Assembly (NCBI GenBank): GCA_024640925.1
Contig: JAHEEB010000295.1
Span: 1 to 6,031, forward strand
From: Bacteroidota bacterium
Lineage (GTDB): Bacteria > Bacteroidota > Bacteroidia > Bacteroidales > UBA10428
DNA length: 6,031 bases
Direction: 5' to 3'
The notes under the pieces were generated by a model. It was not told the origin of the DNA and made no database searches. It saw only the letters and a list, made by a program, of their open reading frames with translations. Positions 1 to 6,031 of the stretch are shown one piece after another. The first letter of the stretch is position 1. Each line of letters starts with the position of its first letter. The translations under genes were made by a program, and so were the position numbers.

Positions 1-533
1 TGTTGATACTTATTCCTGGTAAACTGATAAACAGAAAGTCCTTCGTAACTCCATCTGGACGGCATTATATCTCCAACTATTGGCACATATTCAGGATTTG
101 TCAGTCGTGAGTTTAGTTTATCGAATTTAATCATTGCCCCACCTAATAACATTTGGGGTACAAGTAGAATTGGTATAAGAATATAAATAGAGACAACAGA
201 ATTCATAGTTGCAGAAATATTTAATCCCAGAAGACCCGCAACCATTGCTGTTGACCAAAGCATTAACCAATAGGCAAACAGCATACCTTTAATTCCAAGT
301 ATATAGTTGCCAATTAGCACAAACAAAAACATTTGTATGGCCAGTATCAGACCAAGATAAAATACCTTTGAATTGAAATAACTTTTACGACTAAGGTTTA
401 AAAAAGCTTCCCGTGAAATAATTTTTCTATCGCGGATAATTTCTTCAGCACTTACCATTAAACCTATAAAAAGGGCAACAACAACCGACATAAAAAGAAA
501 AACAGGTAAATTAATATTGCCACTGAAAACATA
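1..533 (-). CDS. Membrane-domain continuation of the ABC transporter (ABC-2/ABCG type), frameshifted and partial
   Basis: On the minus strand this frame is open from 533 (just after an in-frame TAA at 536-534) to the window edge and encodes about 177 residues that continue the transporter at 464-2350. It begins YVFSGNINLPVFLF, then SVVVALFIGLMVSAEEIIRDRK, a segment typical of the cytoplasmic side of ABCG-type membrane domains. At least four hydrophobic helices follow: around VFLFMSVVVALFIGLMV, VFYLGLILAIQMFLFVLIG, LFAYWLMLWSTAMVAGLLG and VSIYILIPILLVPQMLLGG. After these come the soluble loop with NPEYVPIVGDIMPSRW and the start of a further segment. The C-terminus lies outside the window. No independent start is convincing; the first ATG in frame is at 491 and would cut into a helix, so this is most likely the 3' part of one gene after a single-base frameshift rather than a separate protein. 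The rest of the frame is undamaged, which fits a recent mutation or a sequence error. Confidence 0.85.
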
Positions 534-2350
534 TTATTAAATTTTGTAAACCAGCCCAGTATAAAAGCCAAAACAGGAGCTTCTACCAGGTTTATCAACA
601 AATATTGTTTGTCGGCTAGTTTTGATAATAAATTACGGGTACTAAAAATTTTAAATTGAATAAAGTCAGAAGGCTTCTTAAAAAGGGTTATTGGTAATTC
701 CAGCTTAATTTCAGCCGCTGCAGTTATCTCCTTATTCTGATTCCGAATGTAATTCTGATGCCATTCTTCGGGAGTTATTAGTCTTTCCGTTGTATAATCA
801 CCAAATTCATTTATTTTTCGTGCCTCAAGAATTTGTAAAATTTGTTCTGGGTTTAGGTTTCCACACGATGAGCACTCACCTTCTTCAGCATTAACAAGTT
901 GATTATATGTTTTAAGATAAATAATGGAACTTAAAGGATTACCATGGAAAATTATTCTGCCCCCTTTATCCATAATCAGGAGTTTATCAAAGGTTTTAAA
1001 AATATCGCTTGAAGGTTGGTGTACATTAACAATCACTAGTTTTCCTTTATAACTCTGAAGTTTAAGAAGTTGAATAACCATTTCCGAATCGTTTGATGAT
1101 AACCCTGATGTTGGTTCATCGACAAATAAGATATTTGGTTCGCGAATAAGTTCGAGAGCTATATTTAAACGTTTACGCTGACCACCTGAAATGAACTTAT
1201 TCAAAAGGTTTCCAACTTTCAGGTGACTAACGCTTGTCAAATCCATGTCTTTAATTAATTGATTGACCCTATTGTTTAAGTCATTTTCCGATATATCTCT
1301 AAAACATAATTTAGCATTGTAATACAGGTTCTGAAAAACGGTTAGCTCTTCAATTAAAATATCATCCTGGGGTACATATCCAATGATTCCTTCAATCTTA
1401 TTTTTATCAGTGTGAATATCATAACCATTTAAAAGTATTCTTCCTGTTGTGGGTTTTATGTTTCCATTTAATAGATTCAAAAAGGTCGATTTTCCAACCC
1501 CACTACCACCCATGATTCCTATAAGCTGGCCTGATTCTTCGATGAAGTTTAAAGGTTCAATACCGGTGTCTGACCCCGGAAATTTATAAGACAAATTATC
1601 CGCTACATAAATAACTTTATCATTGGTTCGTTCATGAAGAAAAAGTGTTAATATATCGGAATAAAAAAGAGAGCCCATTAAAGGATTTTTTATAACGGAA
1701 CCCTTTGAGAATATGTAAGTGGTGTTGAATGCAATCAGATTTTCATTAAAATAGAGTTGATCATCATCTCCTGTATGTCTAAACAAGCATATATCCAATG
1801 ATTCGAGATACAAAAACAATAGTCTTCCATTCAAAAAGTCGCGGAACAGATATTTATATCCATCAGTTTTTCCTGTACTGTCAACAACCAGTAAATGATT
1901 CATATTGTGAATATTATCCAGTTGCCCGAATATAAAGGAGGAACAATTCGTGAAGAGTTCTTCGTTAATTCGAAGTGCCGAAGAAATAGTTCTTATAAAA
2001 TCAATATCTCCTTTTCTGTTGTGTTCTGTTACTGATAAAATTTCAAGGATATGTGTAATAATAAATATTTTCTGTTTCTTATCGAGATTATGATTTATCT
2101 GATCGCAGATTATTACAGCTTTCACTGAGAGCAATGATAACTTTTTTTCTCCTGTTTTTATTTCTCGTTCTCTCATACTGTTTTGATAAAAATCAAACAT
2201 AATCAAGAACTTACGAACAAAATCTTTTCGAATTATTAAATTCAGGTACCGATCAATAACTTTTCTTGCTTTTTCATTATCATCAAGGCTATGTATCTGT
2301 GATACAATAGCGAATAAACGCATAATCGATTTTAATACCGATTCTTTCAT
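464..2350 (-). CDS. ABCG-like ABC transporter, TerB-like N-terminus plus ATPase domain (frame broken before the membrane domain)
   Basis: This is the N-terminal 628 codons of a fused half-transporter that would couple ATP hydrolysis to transport across the inner membrane; the substrate is unknown. Residues about 1-140 are helical and resemble a TerB-like domain. Residues 150-240 form a beta-rich segment, perhaps FHA-like (tentative). The ATPase domain spans about 247-480 and is complete: Walker A GGSGVGKST at 281-289, Q-loop Q328, signature ISGGQ at 387-391, Walker B ILFVDEP at 407-413 with catalytic E412, D-loop SGL at 415-417, and H-loop H444. A CSSCGNLNPEQ segment (C493, C496) follows, then a first membrane helix near 583-602. 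The ATPase-then-membrane order is that of the ABCG/White type. From about residue 606 the frame no longer matches the family and ends in an artificial hydrophobic tail; the true continuation is in another frame (1-533). The gene is divergent from the response regulator at 2463. The ATG at 2350 is chosen because the helical domain starts there; no Shine-Dalgarno is seen. Confidence 0.92.
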   Translation of the reverse strand: MKESVLKSIMRLFAIVSQIHSLDDNEKARKVIDRYLNLIIRKDFVRKFLIMFDFYQNSMREREIKTGEKKLSLLSVKAVIICDQINHNLDKKQKIFIITHILEILSVTEHNRKGDIDFIRTISSALRINEELFTNCSSFIFGQLDNIHNMNHLLVVDSTGKTDGYKYLFRDFLNGRLLFLYLESLDICLFRHTGDDDQLYFNENLIAFNTTYIFSKGSVIKNPLMGSLFYSDILTLFLHERTNDKVIYVADNLSYKFPGSDTGIEPLNFIEESGQLIGIMGGSGVGKSTFLNLLNGNIKPTTGRILLNGYDIHTDKNKIEGIIGYVPQDDILIEELTVFQNLYYNAKLCFRDISENDLNNRVNQLIKDMDLTSVSHLKVGNLLNKFISGGQRKRLNIALELIREPNILFVDEPTSGLSSNDSEMVIQLLKLQSYKGKLVIVNVHQPSSDIFKTFDKLLIMDKGGRIIFHGNPLSSIIYLKTYNQLVNAEEGECSSCGNLNPEQILQILEARKINEFGDYTTERLITPEEWHQNYIRNQNKEITAAAEIKLELPITLFKKPSDFIQFKIFSTRNLLSKLADKQYLLINLVEAPVLAFILGWFTKFNNMFSVAILIYLFFFLCRLLLPFL

Positions 2351-2374
2351 CTTAAGCTTAAAAGTTATTTACAC

Positions 2375-2405
2375 GAAAATTAACCTTCATTCCTTAAAAT
2401 TACAA
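2375..2405 (-). promoter_or_regulatory. Possible Bacteroidota-type promoter for the ABC transporter gene
   Basis: Read on the minus strand, TTG (2405-2403) is followed after 20 bases by TAATTTTC (2382-2375). This matches seven of eight positions of the Bacteroidota -7 element TAnnTTTG, at the usual spacing from a -33 TTG. A transcript would start near 2369-2368 and have a leader of about 18-20 bases before the ATG at 2350. The surrounding 112-bp divergent region is very AT-rich, so a chance match is quite possible. I found no equally good element for the rightward gene: a TTG at 2432-2434 and a TATTTTTA at 2449-2456 are only 14 bases apart and sit too close to the start codon. Confidence 0.3.
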
Positions 2406-2462
2406 CGCCGATTTTTAACAATAGTAATAAGTTGCATAAAAAAAATATTATTTTTACTAATA

Positions 2463-3524
2463 ATGAACAATGAAAAGATGGAACATAACAAAATTCTTGT
2501 TGTTGACGACGAACCTATAGGCAGGCAATTATTGCAAGCTGTTCTTTTACCTGAAAATTTCGAGGTTATTATTGCTGAAGATGGAGTAGATGCTTTAAAA
2601 AAAATGAATTCTTTTCAACCAGATGTTGTTCTTCTTGATGTTATGATGCCAGGAATGGATGGCTATGAAACAATGAAAGAAGCTAAAAAGAACCCCGCAA
2701 TAAAAGATATACCGGTAATTTTTATTACAGCTCTTGACGATCGTGATTCCCGTATCAGGGGATTGGAATCCGGAGCGAATGATTATATTGCAAAACCCTT
2801 CGATAGGATTGAAATACTTACCAAAATCAAGAATCTTATCGATAAAACATATACAAAAAGGTCGCAAAGCGATATAGGAAATGGTAGTTATCAGGCATAT
2901 AATCAGCTAAATGATAAAATCTTTTCGAATATTTACAGTTTTGAAGAACATAAAAACAAATTTCCTGGTAAGTTAGAAGTTTCTATGATAGGTTCGGAGA
3001 CTAATCCTTTAGTTTCAGGATGGTTTTATAATAACAATAAAACATTAATTCACTGTTTTTTTGGTTCAGAAAAACCAGCTAATAATTCAGTAATTGGCAA
3101 CATACTTATATCTGTCTGGTTATACAAATTGTTGCCCGATATTCCTCTGAACCCCTCGGAAATAAGCAGTTATATTGACTCACTGATTAAAAAATCAGAT
3201 ATTCTGCCCGAAGAAGATAAAAACTGGTGGTCAATAGTTTTTGTATCTGAAGATTCAGAGAATTGGAAATTGGCTGGGACTAATCAGGTATTGTTTTTGC
3301 CGGATAGACCATCAGATAATTCGATTAAATTAAGTTCTGATAAAGTACTGAAGATTGATAAAGGATTTTCTTATTATCTGTTTTCTTCAGATATTCATAT
3401 AAAAATTAATGAATCGGAAATAATTAATTCAATCCATCAATCTACTTCATTAAATTTTACTCATGATTTTTTGGCAATGAAAACAAATTTAAATAGTTCA
3501 TTTGCACTAAAAATCAGTTTGTAA
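2463..3524 (+). CDS. Response regulator with receiver domain and degenerate SpoIIE/PP2C-like C-terminal domain
   Basis: A 353-residue cytoplasmic two-component regulator. The receiver domain (about 9-127) has every key residue: acidic pair D15/D16, phosphoacceptor D59 in VLLDVMMPGMDG, T89 in FITA, and K111 before P112 F113, so it should be phosphorylated by a histidine kinase, which is not in this window. After a short linker, residues about 150-353 follow the layout of SpoIIE/RsbU-type PP2C phosphatases as found in Bacteroidota. VSGWFYN (184-190) sits where VSGDFYW is expected, FGSEKPANN (200-208) where VDxTGHGVPG is expected, IGN (211-213) is kept, AGTNQVLFL (271-279) stands for AGANNPLYL, YYLFSSD (304-310) for IYLFSDG, and NSSFALKIS (344-352) for the final DDFTLLGIK. 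The metal-binding aspartates are therefore changed (W187, G201, S345/S346), which suggests no phosphatase activity. No DNA-binding domain is present. The barrel gene starts 19 bp downstream, so the two are probably cotranscribed. A second in-frame ATG at 2478 is a possible start. The receiver is certain; the output-domain assignment is by motif reading only. Confidence 0.93.
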   Translation: MNNEKMEHNKILVVDDEPIGRQLLQAVLLPENFEVIIAEDGVDALKKMNSFQPDVVLLDVMMPGMDGYETMKEAKKNPAIKDIPVIFITALDDRDSRIRGLESGANDYIAKPFDRIEILTKIKNLIDKTYTKRSQSDIGNGSYQAYNQLNDKIFSNIYSFEEHKNKFPGKLEVSMIGSETNPLVSGWFYNNNKTLIHCFFGSEKPANNSVIGNILISVWLYKLLPDIPLNPSEISSYIDSLIKKSDILPEEDKNWWSIVFVSEDSENWKLAGTNQVLFLPDRPSDNSIKLSSDKVLKIDKGFSYYLFSSDIHIKINESEIINSIHQSTSLNFTHDFLAMKTNLNSSFALKISL

Positions 3525-3543
3525 TATAAATATATTTATAGAT

Positions 3544-5406
3544 GTGAAGAAGATTATTATTTATATAATTTGCTTTTGTCTTCTTCCGTTTGCAAAAATA
3601 TTCGGACAAAAAGCTGATAGTTCTTCATTTTATTTTTTTCATTCTCAGGATTCTACAAACTTCATAGGCGATTCCTTGATTTCTGATACCTCAGGTGGAA
3701 AAAATCAGAAAAACTGGGGTCACGAAATATCCCGTTTGTTTATGGTGCCACCAAAGACCAGTTCTGGTGGAGATGATGATTATAAATATAACCGTTCAAG
3801 TTATTTTAGTAATTATAATGGAAAAATAATCAGGAAAATAAGCATTGTACAGCTTGAAGTATTTGGTTCCAGTGTCATTGATACTAATGCTCAGCCCCAC
3901 CTTTGGATTGAAAAGTTGGGTAATAGTTTGCATATATCAACCAATAAATCGTCGATTCGAAATTACCTTTTCATAAATGAAAACGAACGCATAGATGCAT
4001 ATATTCTGGCTAACAATGAAAGAATTCTTCGAGAATTGCCAAGTGTTCAGGATGCAAGAATATATGTTGTTCCGTTAAAAAACAATTCAGATTCTGTTGA
4101 TATAAATATACTAACAAAGGATGTTTGGCCATTAGGATTAGGGGTCGAAATTCTGGATATCGGATATGGTAATTTAGGGGTATGGAACAATAATGTTCTT
4201 GGGTTAGGTCATATTCTTGGTTATACCGGATATTATAATTTCGACAAGGAGCCAAAGTATGGTTACATGACAAGATATCGTATCCCTAACATTGGTAATA
4301 TGTTTATATCTCTCGATTTGAGCCATTATGATAAATGGAATTACATGGCAAATAAGGTTTATTTATCTCGTAATATTATTACCCCAGTGGTTCGTTTGGG
4401 GGGTGGTATCGGTTACGAGAAGGTTGATCAGATTCTGAATATTGAAACCTATGATTCCATAATAAAAGATGCGAAAGCTAATTTTGAATATTATGATTTT
4501 TGGGCAGGTTATGCTTTTCCTCTCTCTAAAATGGTAAATTTTAAAATGAAGAAAAGTATATTCTTTTCGGTTCGTGAACAGATATATCATTATTTTGACC
4601 GGCCTCAGGTCGAACAGGATTATCTCTACTATTTTCAACAAAGAAAAGTTTTTCTTTCGTCAGTTGGATATACTTTACAAGGATACCAGAATACAAGGCT
4701 GATATACGGATTTGGTGATACGGAAGACTTGCCTTATGGGGCAATGATAAAGCTCACAGGTGGTTATGAATGGGGCGAGTACTTTAATCGCTATTACTTT
4801 GGCGCGACTTTTACCTACTCCAAAATAATGGAAAAATTAGGCTATTTATCTACCAGTGTTGACTTTGGAGGTTTTATTAAGAACTGGGCTGAACAAGGGG
4901 TATTTAGTTACAATCTTTTACATATAAGTCCTTTAATAGGTAATGGAAAGCACTTATTCAGAAATTTTACCCGGGTAAATTATGAACAGGGATATAACAG
5001 ATATCGCGATGAGTTTATTGAAATTGGAAAGGATTATGGTGTTCGTGGGCTTGATTACTTCAATTTGAAAGGTGACAGACGTTTTTATGTGAATTCAGAA
5101 TTTGTCTATTATTCACCATTACATTTTTATAGTTTTCGATTTGTCTTTTTCACCTTTATAGATGCTGGTGTTATAAACTTTGAAAAAGAAACACTATTCA
5201 AAAATACCCCTTATTCAAGTTTAGGATTAGGTATTAGAATAAGGAATGAAAAACTGGTTTTTAATACATTGCAATTGCGGTTTTGCTATTTCCCCGGCTC
5301 CGGGAATATACCTTTAAGCGATAAGCAAATTTATGATATGAGTGGTGTTCCAAAATACAGGATGCCCGATTTTACGAAGCAACGACCAGAAATTATAAAT
5401 TATTAG
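3544..5406 (+). CDS. Outer-membrane BamA/TamA-like (Omp85 superfamily) protein with one POTRA domain
   Basis: A 620-residue outer-membrane protein. It begins with a Sec signal peptide (two lysines, then hydrophobic IIIYIICFCLLPFA, with probable cleavage after about G21). A Ser/Asp-rich periplasmic linker runs to about residue 92. One POTRA-like domain spans about 95-195: strand KIIRKISIVQLEVFG, helices including ANNERILRELP (156-166), strand ARIYVVPL (171-178) and strand VDINILTKDVW (185-195). A beta barrel of about 420 residues fills the rest. GVRGLD (499-504) matches the conserved VRG(F/Y) loop-6 motif of Omp85 proteins, and LVFNTLQLRF near 571-580 looks like a terminal barrel strand. BamA has five POTRA domains and TamA three, so this is neither in the strict sense; it belongs to the shorter Bacteroidota type whose cargo is unknown. 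The start is GTG at 3544: it is the only start that gives an intact signal peptide, since the ATG at 3542 runs straight into TGA and the next in-frame Met is residue 67. It probably shares a transcript with the response regulator. Confidence 0.9.
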   Translation: MKKIIIYIICFCLLPFAKIFGQKADSSSFYFFHSQDSTNFIGDSLISDTSGGKNQKNWGHEISRLFMVPPKTSSGGDDDYKYNRSSYFSNYNGKIIRKISIVQLEVFGSSVIDTNAQPHLWIEKLGNSLHISTNKSSIRNYLFINENERIDAYILANNERILRELPSVQDARIYVVPLKNNSDSVDINILTKDVWPLGLGVEILDIGYGNLGVWNNNVLGLGHILGYTGYYNFDKEPKYGYMTRYRIPNIGNMFISLDLSHYDKWNYMANKVYLSRNIITPVVRLGGGIGYEKVDQILNIETYDSIIKDAKANFEYYDFWAGYAFPLSKMVNFKMKKSIFFSVREQIYHYFDRPQVEQDYLYYFQQRKVFLSSVGYTLQGYQNTRLIYGFGDTEDLPYGAMIKLTGGYEWGEYFNRYYFGATFTYSKIMEKLGYLSTSVDFGGFIKNWAEQGVFSYNLLHISPLIGNGKHLFRNFTRVNYEQGYNRYRDEFIEIGKDYGVRGLDYFNLKGDRRFYVNSEFVYYSPLHFYSFRFVFFTFIDAGVINFEKETLFKNTPYSSLGLGIRIRNEKLVFNTLQLRFCYFPGSGNIPLSDKQIYDMSGVPKYRMPDFTKQRPEIINY

Positions 5407-5510
5407 CAGGGTTTAACATTGGCGTATTTATCTAACCATATGCCATGCAGTGAGTGAATAAGTATAAATTTATTTTCCTTCTCTTTTAAACAAATGTTCC
5501 AATAGTATGT

Positions 5511-5520
5511 TAATGCATTA
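5511..5520. repeat. 10-bp perfect palindrome upstream of the peroxiredoxin gene
   Basis: TAATGCATTA is identical to its reverse complement and lies 40 bp before the peroxiredoxin start, in the 154-bp gap 5407-5560. It could be half of an operator or nothing, because short AT-rich palindromes are common by chance. The rest of the gap shows no stem-loop with a T-run that would mark a terminator for the barrel gene, and no TTG/TAnnTTTG promoter pair with proper spacing. Confidence 0.25.
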
Positions 5521-5527
5521 TAGAAAC

Positions 5528-5542
5528 TGAATATTATTATAA
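5528..5542. promoter_or_regulatory. Weak PerR-box-like inverted repeat before the peroxiredoxin gene
   Basis: TGAATATTATTATAA agrees with the PerR box TTATAATnATTATAA at 11 of 14 defined positions. The right half (ATTATAA) is perfect and the left half is poor. It ends 18 bp before the ATG at 5561, a sensible place for a repressor of a peroxide-stress gene. The consensus comes from Firmicutes, and the AT-richness of the region makes chance matches likely, so this is only a candidate. Confidence 0.2.
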
Positions 5543-5560
5543 CAATAAAACTAAAATCTT

Positions 5561-6031
5561 ATGGCAGTATTAGTAGGAAAAAAAGCTCCAAAATTTAAAG
5601 CTCCCGCCGTTGTTAAAGGTGGTGAAATAGTTCAGGATTTTTCGCTGGACCAATACCTGGGTAAAAAGTATGTACTTTTCTACTTTTACCCGGCTGATTT
5701 TACTTTCGTTTGTCCAACCGAAATAATTGCCTTCCAGGACAAAGCAGAGGAATTTGAAAAAAGGAATGTTGCTGTGGTTGGTTGTTCTGTTGATTCCGAA
5801 TTTTCGCACTGGAAATGGTTACAGACCGACCTGAAAGATGGAGGAATAAAAGGCGTAAAATATCCACTGGTTGCAGATCAGTCAAAGTCAATATCAGAAA
5901 ACTATGATGTGTTAGCCGGTGAATGGGATTATAACGAAGAGGGTGAATCGCAATTTACCGGTGTGCCTCAATCATACAGAGGATTGTTCCTGATAGACAA
6001 ACAAGGTGTTGTTCGACATCAACTTGTCAAT
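5561..6031 (+). CDS. 2-Cys peroxiredoxin, AhpC/Prx1 type (partial, cut at window end)
   Basis: A cytoplasmic thiol peroxidase that reduces hydrogen peroxide and organic hydroperoxides. The first 157 codons are present and the frame runs through the window edge; family members usually have about 190-210 residues. The peroxidatic cysteine is C51 in DFTFVCPTE, with the active-site proline P44 and threonine T48 of the PxxxTxxC motif and the conserved arginine R140 in SYRGLFLIDKQGVVRH. VVGCSVDS (72-79), followed by FSHWKW, is also typical of the family. The resolving cysteine expected in the C-terminal VCP segment would lie beyond 6031. Residues about 120-136 (GEWDYNEEGESQFTGVP) form a longer loop than in the shortest AhpC proteins. 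The start at 5561 has an A-rich leader and no Shine-Dalgarno, as is usual in Bacteroidota. It lies 154 bp after the barrel gene, so it probably has its own promoter. ahpC is the likely name, but a Prx1/tsa label would fit as well; no ahpF can be checked here. Confidence 0.93.
   Translation, partial: MAVLVGKKAPKFKAPAVVKGGEIVQDFSLDQYLGKKYVLFYFYPADFTFVCPTEIIAFQDKAEEFEKRNVAVVGCSVDSEFSHWKWLQTDLKDGGIKGVKYPLVADQSKSISENYDVLAGEWDYNEEGESQFTGVPQSYRGLFLIDKQGVVRHQLVN

Noticed and set aside
464..540. Programmed ribosomal frameshift joining the two transporter parts
   Set aside because: No slippery heptamer in the correct phase: AAATTTA at 544-538 is out of register with the zero frame. The T-runs further down come after the point where homology has already switched frame.
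2595..2867. Open frame of 90 codons opposite the receiver domain
   Set aside because: It lies fully inside a well-supported receiver coding region on the other strand and shows no recognisable domain.
2463..3524. PorX, the type IX secretion response regulator
   Set aside because: PorX carries a large PglZ-type C-terminal domain and is about 520 residues; this protein has 353 and a different C-terminal half.
4010..4744. Three minus-strand open frames opposite the barrel gene
   Set aside because: They overlap a continuous Omp85-type coding sequence; compositions look like antisense shadows and none has a plausible motif.
5502..5523. OxyR-type site from two ATAG motifs before the peroxiredoxin
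   Set aside because: The motifs start 18 bases apart rather than the 22 expected for same-direction ATAG elements, and the intervening CTAT elements are missing.
5407..5560. Rho-independent terminator after the barrel gene
   Set aside because: No GC-containing stem followed by a T-run was found; the only inverted repeats are short and AT-only or isolated palindromes.
5570..5891. Two minus-strand open frames opposite the peroxiredoxin
   Set aside because: The plus strand encodes a clear peroxiredoxin with its active-site motif, so these are antisense shadows.

Overview
The window looks like chromosomal DNA of a Bacteroidota bacterium. It is AT-rich, has no clear Shine-Dalgarno sequences, has A/T-rich leaders before its starts, and carries two protein types characteristic of that phylum: a TerB-like/ABCG fusion transporter and a single-POTRA Omp85 protein. 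I cannot name the genus. No RNA genes, CRISPR arrays, insertion sequences or integrase remnants were seen.

Layout: a long ABC-transporter gene runs leftwards from 2350 and leaves the window at position 1. Its frame is broken once, near 533, so it appears as an ATP-binding N-terminal part (464-2350) and a membrane-domain continuation (1-533) in another frame. A 112-bp divergent intergenic region (2351-2462) separates it from two rightward genes 19 bp apart, probably an operon. The first is a response regulator whose C-terminal half looks like a SpoIIE/RsbU-type PP2C phosphatase that has lost its catalytic acidic residues (2463-3524). The second is an outer-membrane beta-barrel protein of the BamA/TamA (Omp85) superfamily (3544-5406). 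After a 154-bp gap comes the start of a typical 2-Cys peroxiredoxin (AhpC/Prx) gene, cut by the window end (5561-6031).

How they fit: the transporter and the barrel protein both concern the envelope, and the response regulator between them could link them to a sensor, but no histidine kinase is visible and the link is inference. The peroxiredoxin is probably an independent oxidative-stress gene. The most unusual item is the response regulator: a canonical receiver joined to what reads as a pseudophosphatase, suggesting phosphorylation-controlled protein binding rather than catalysis. The transporter frame break is the second point to check, because it decides whether this gene is functional, a pseudogene or a sequence error.
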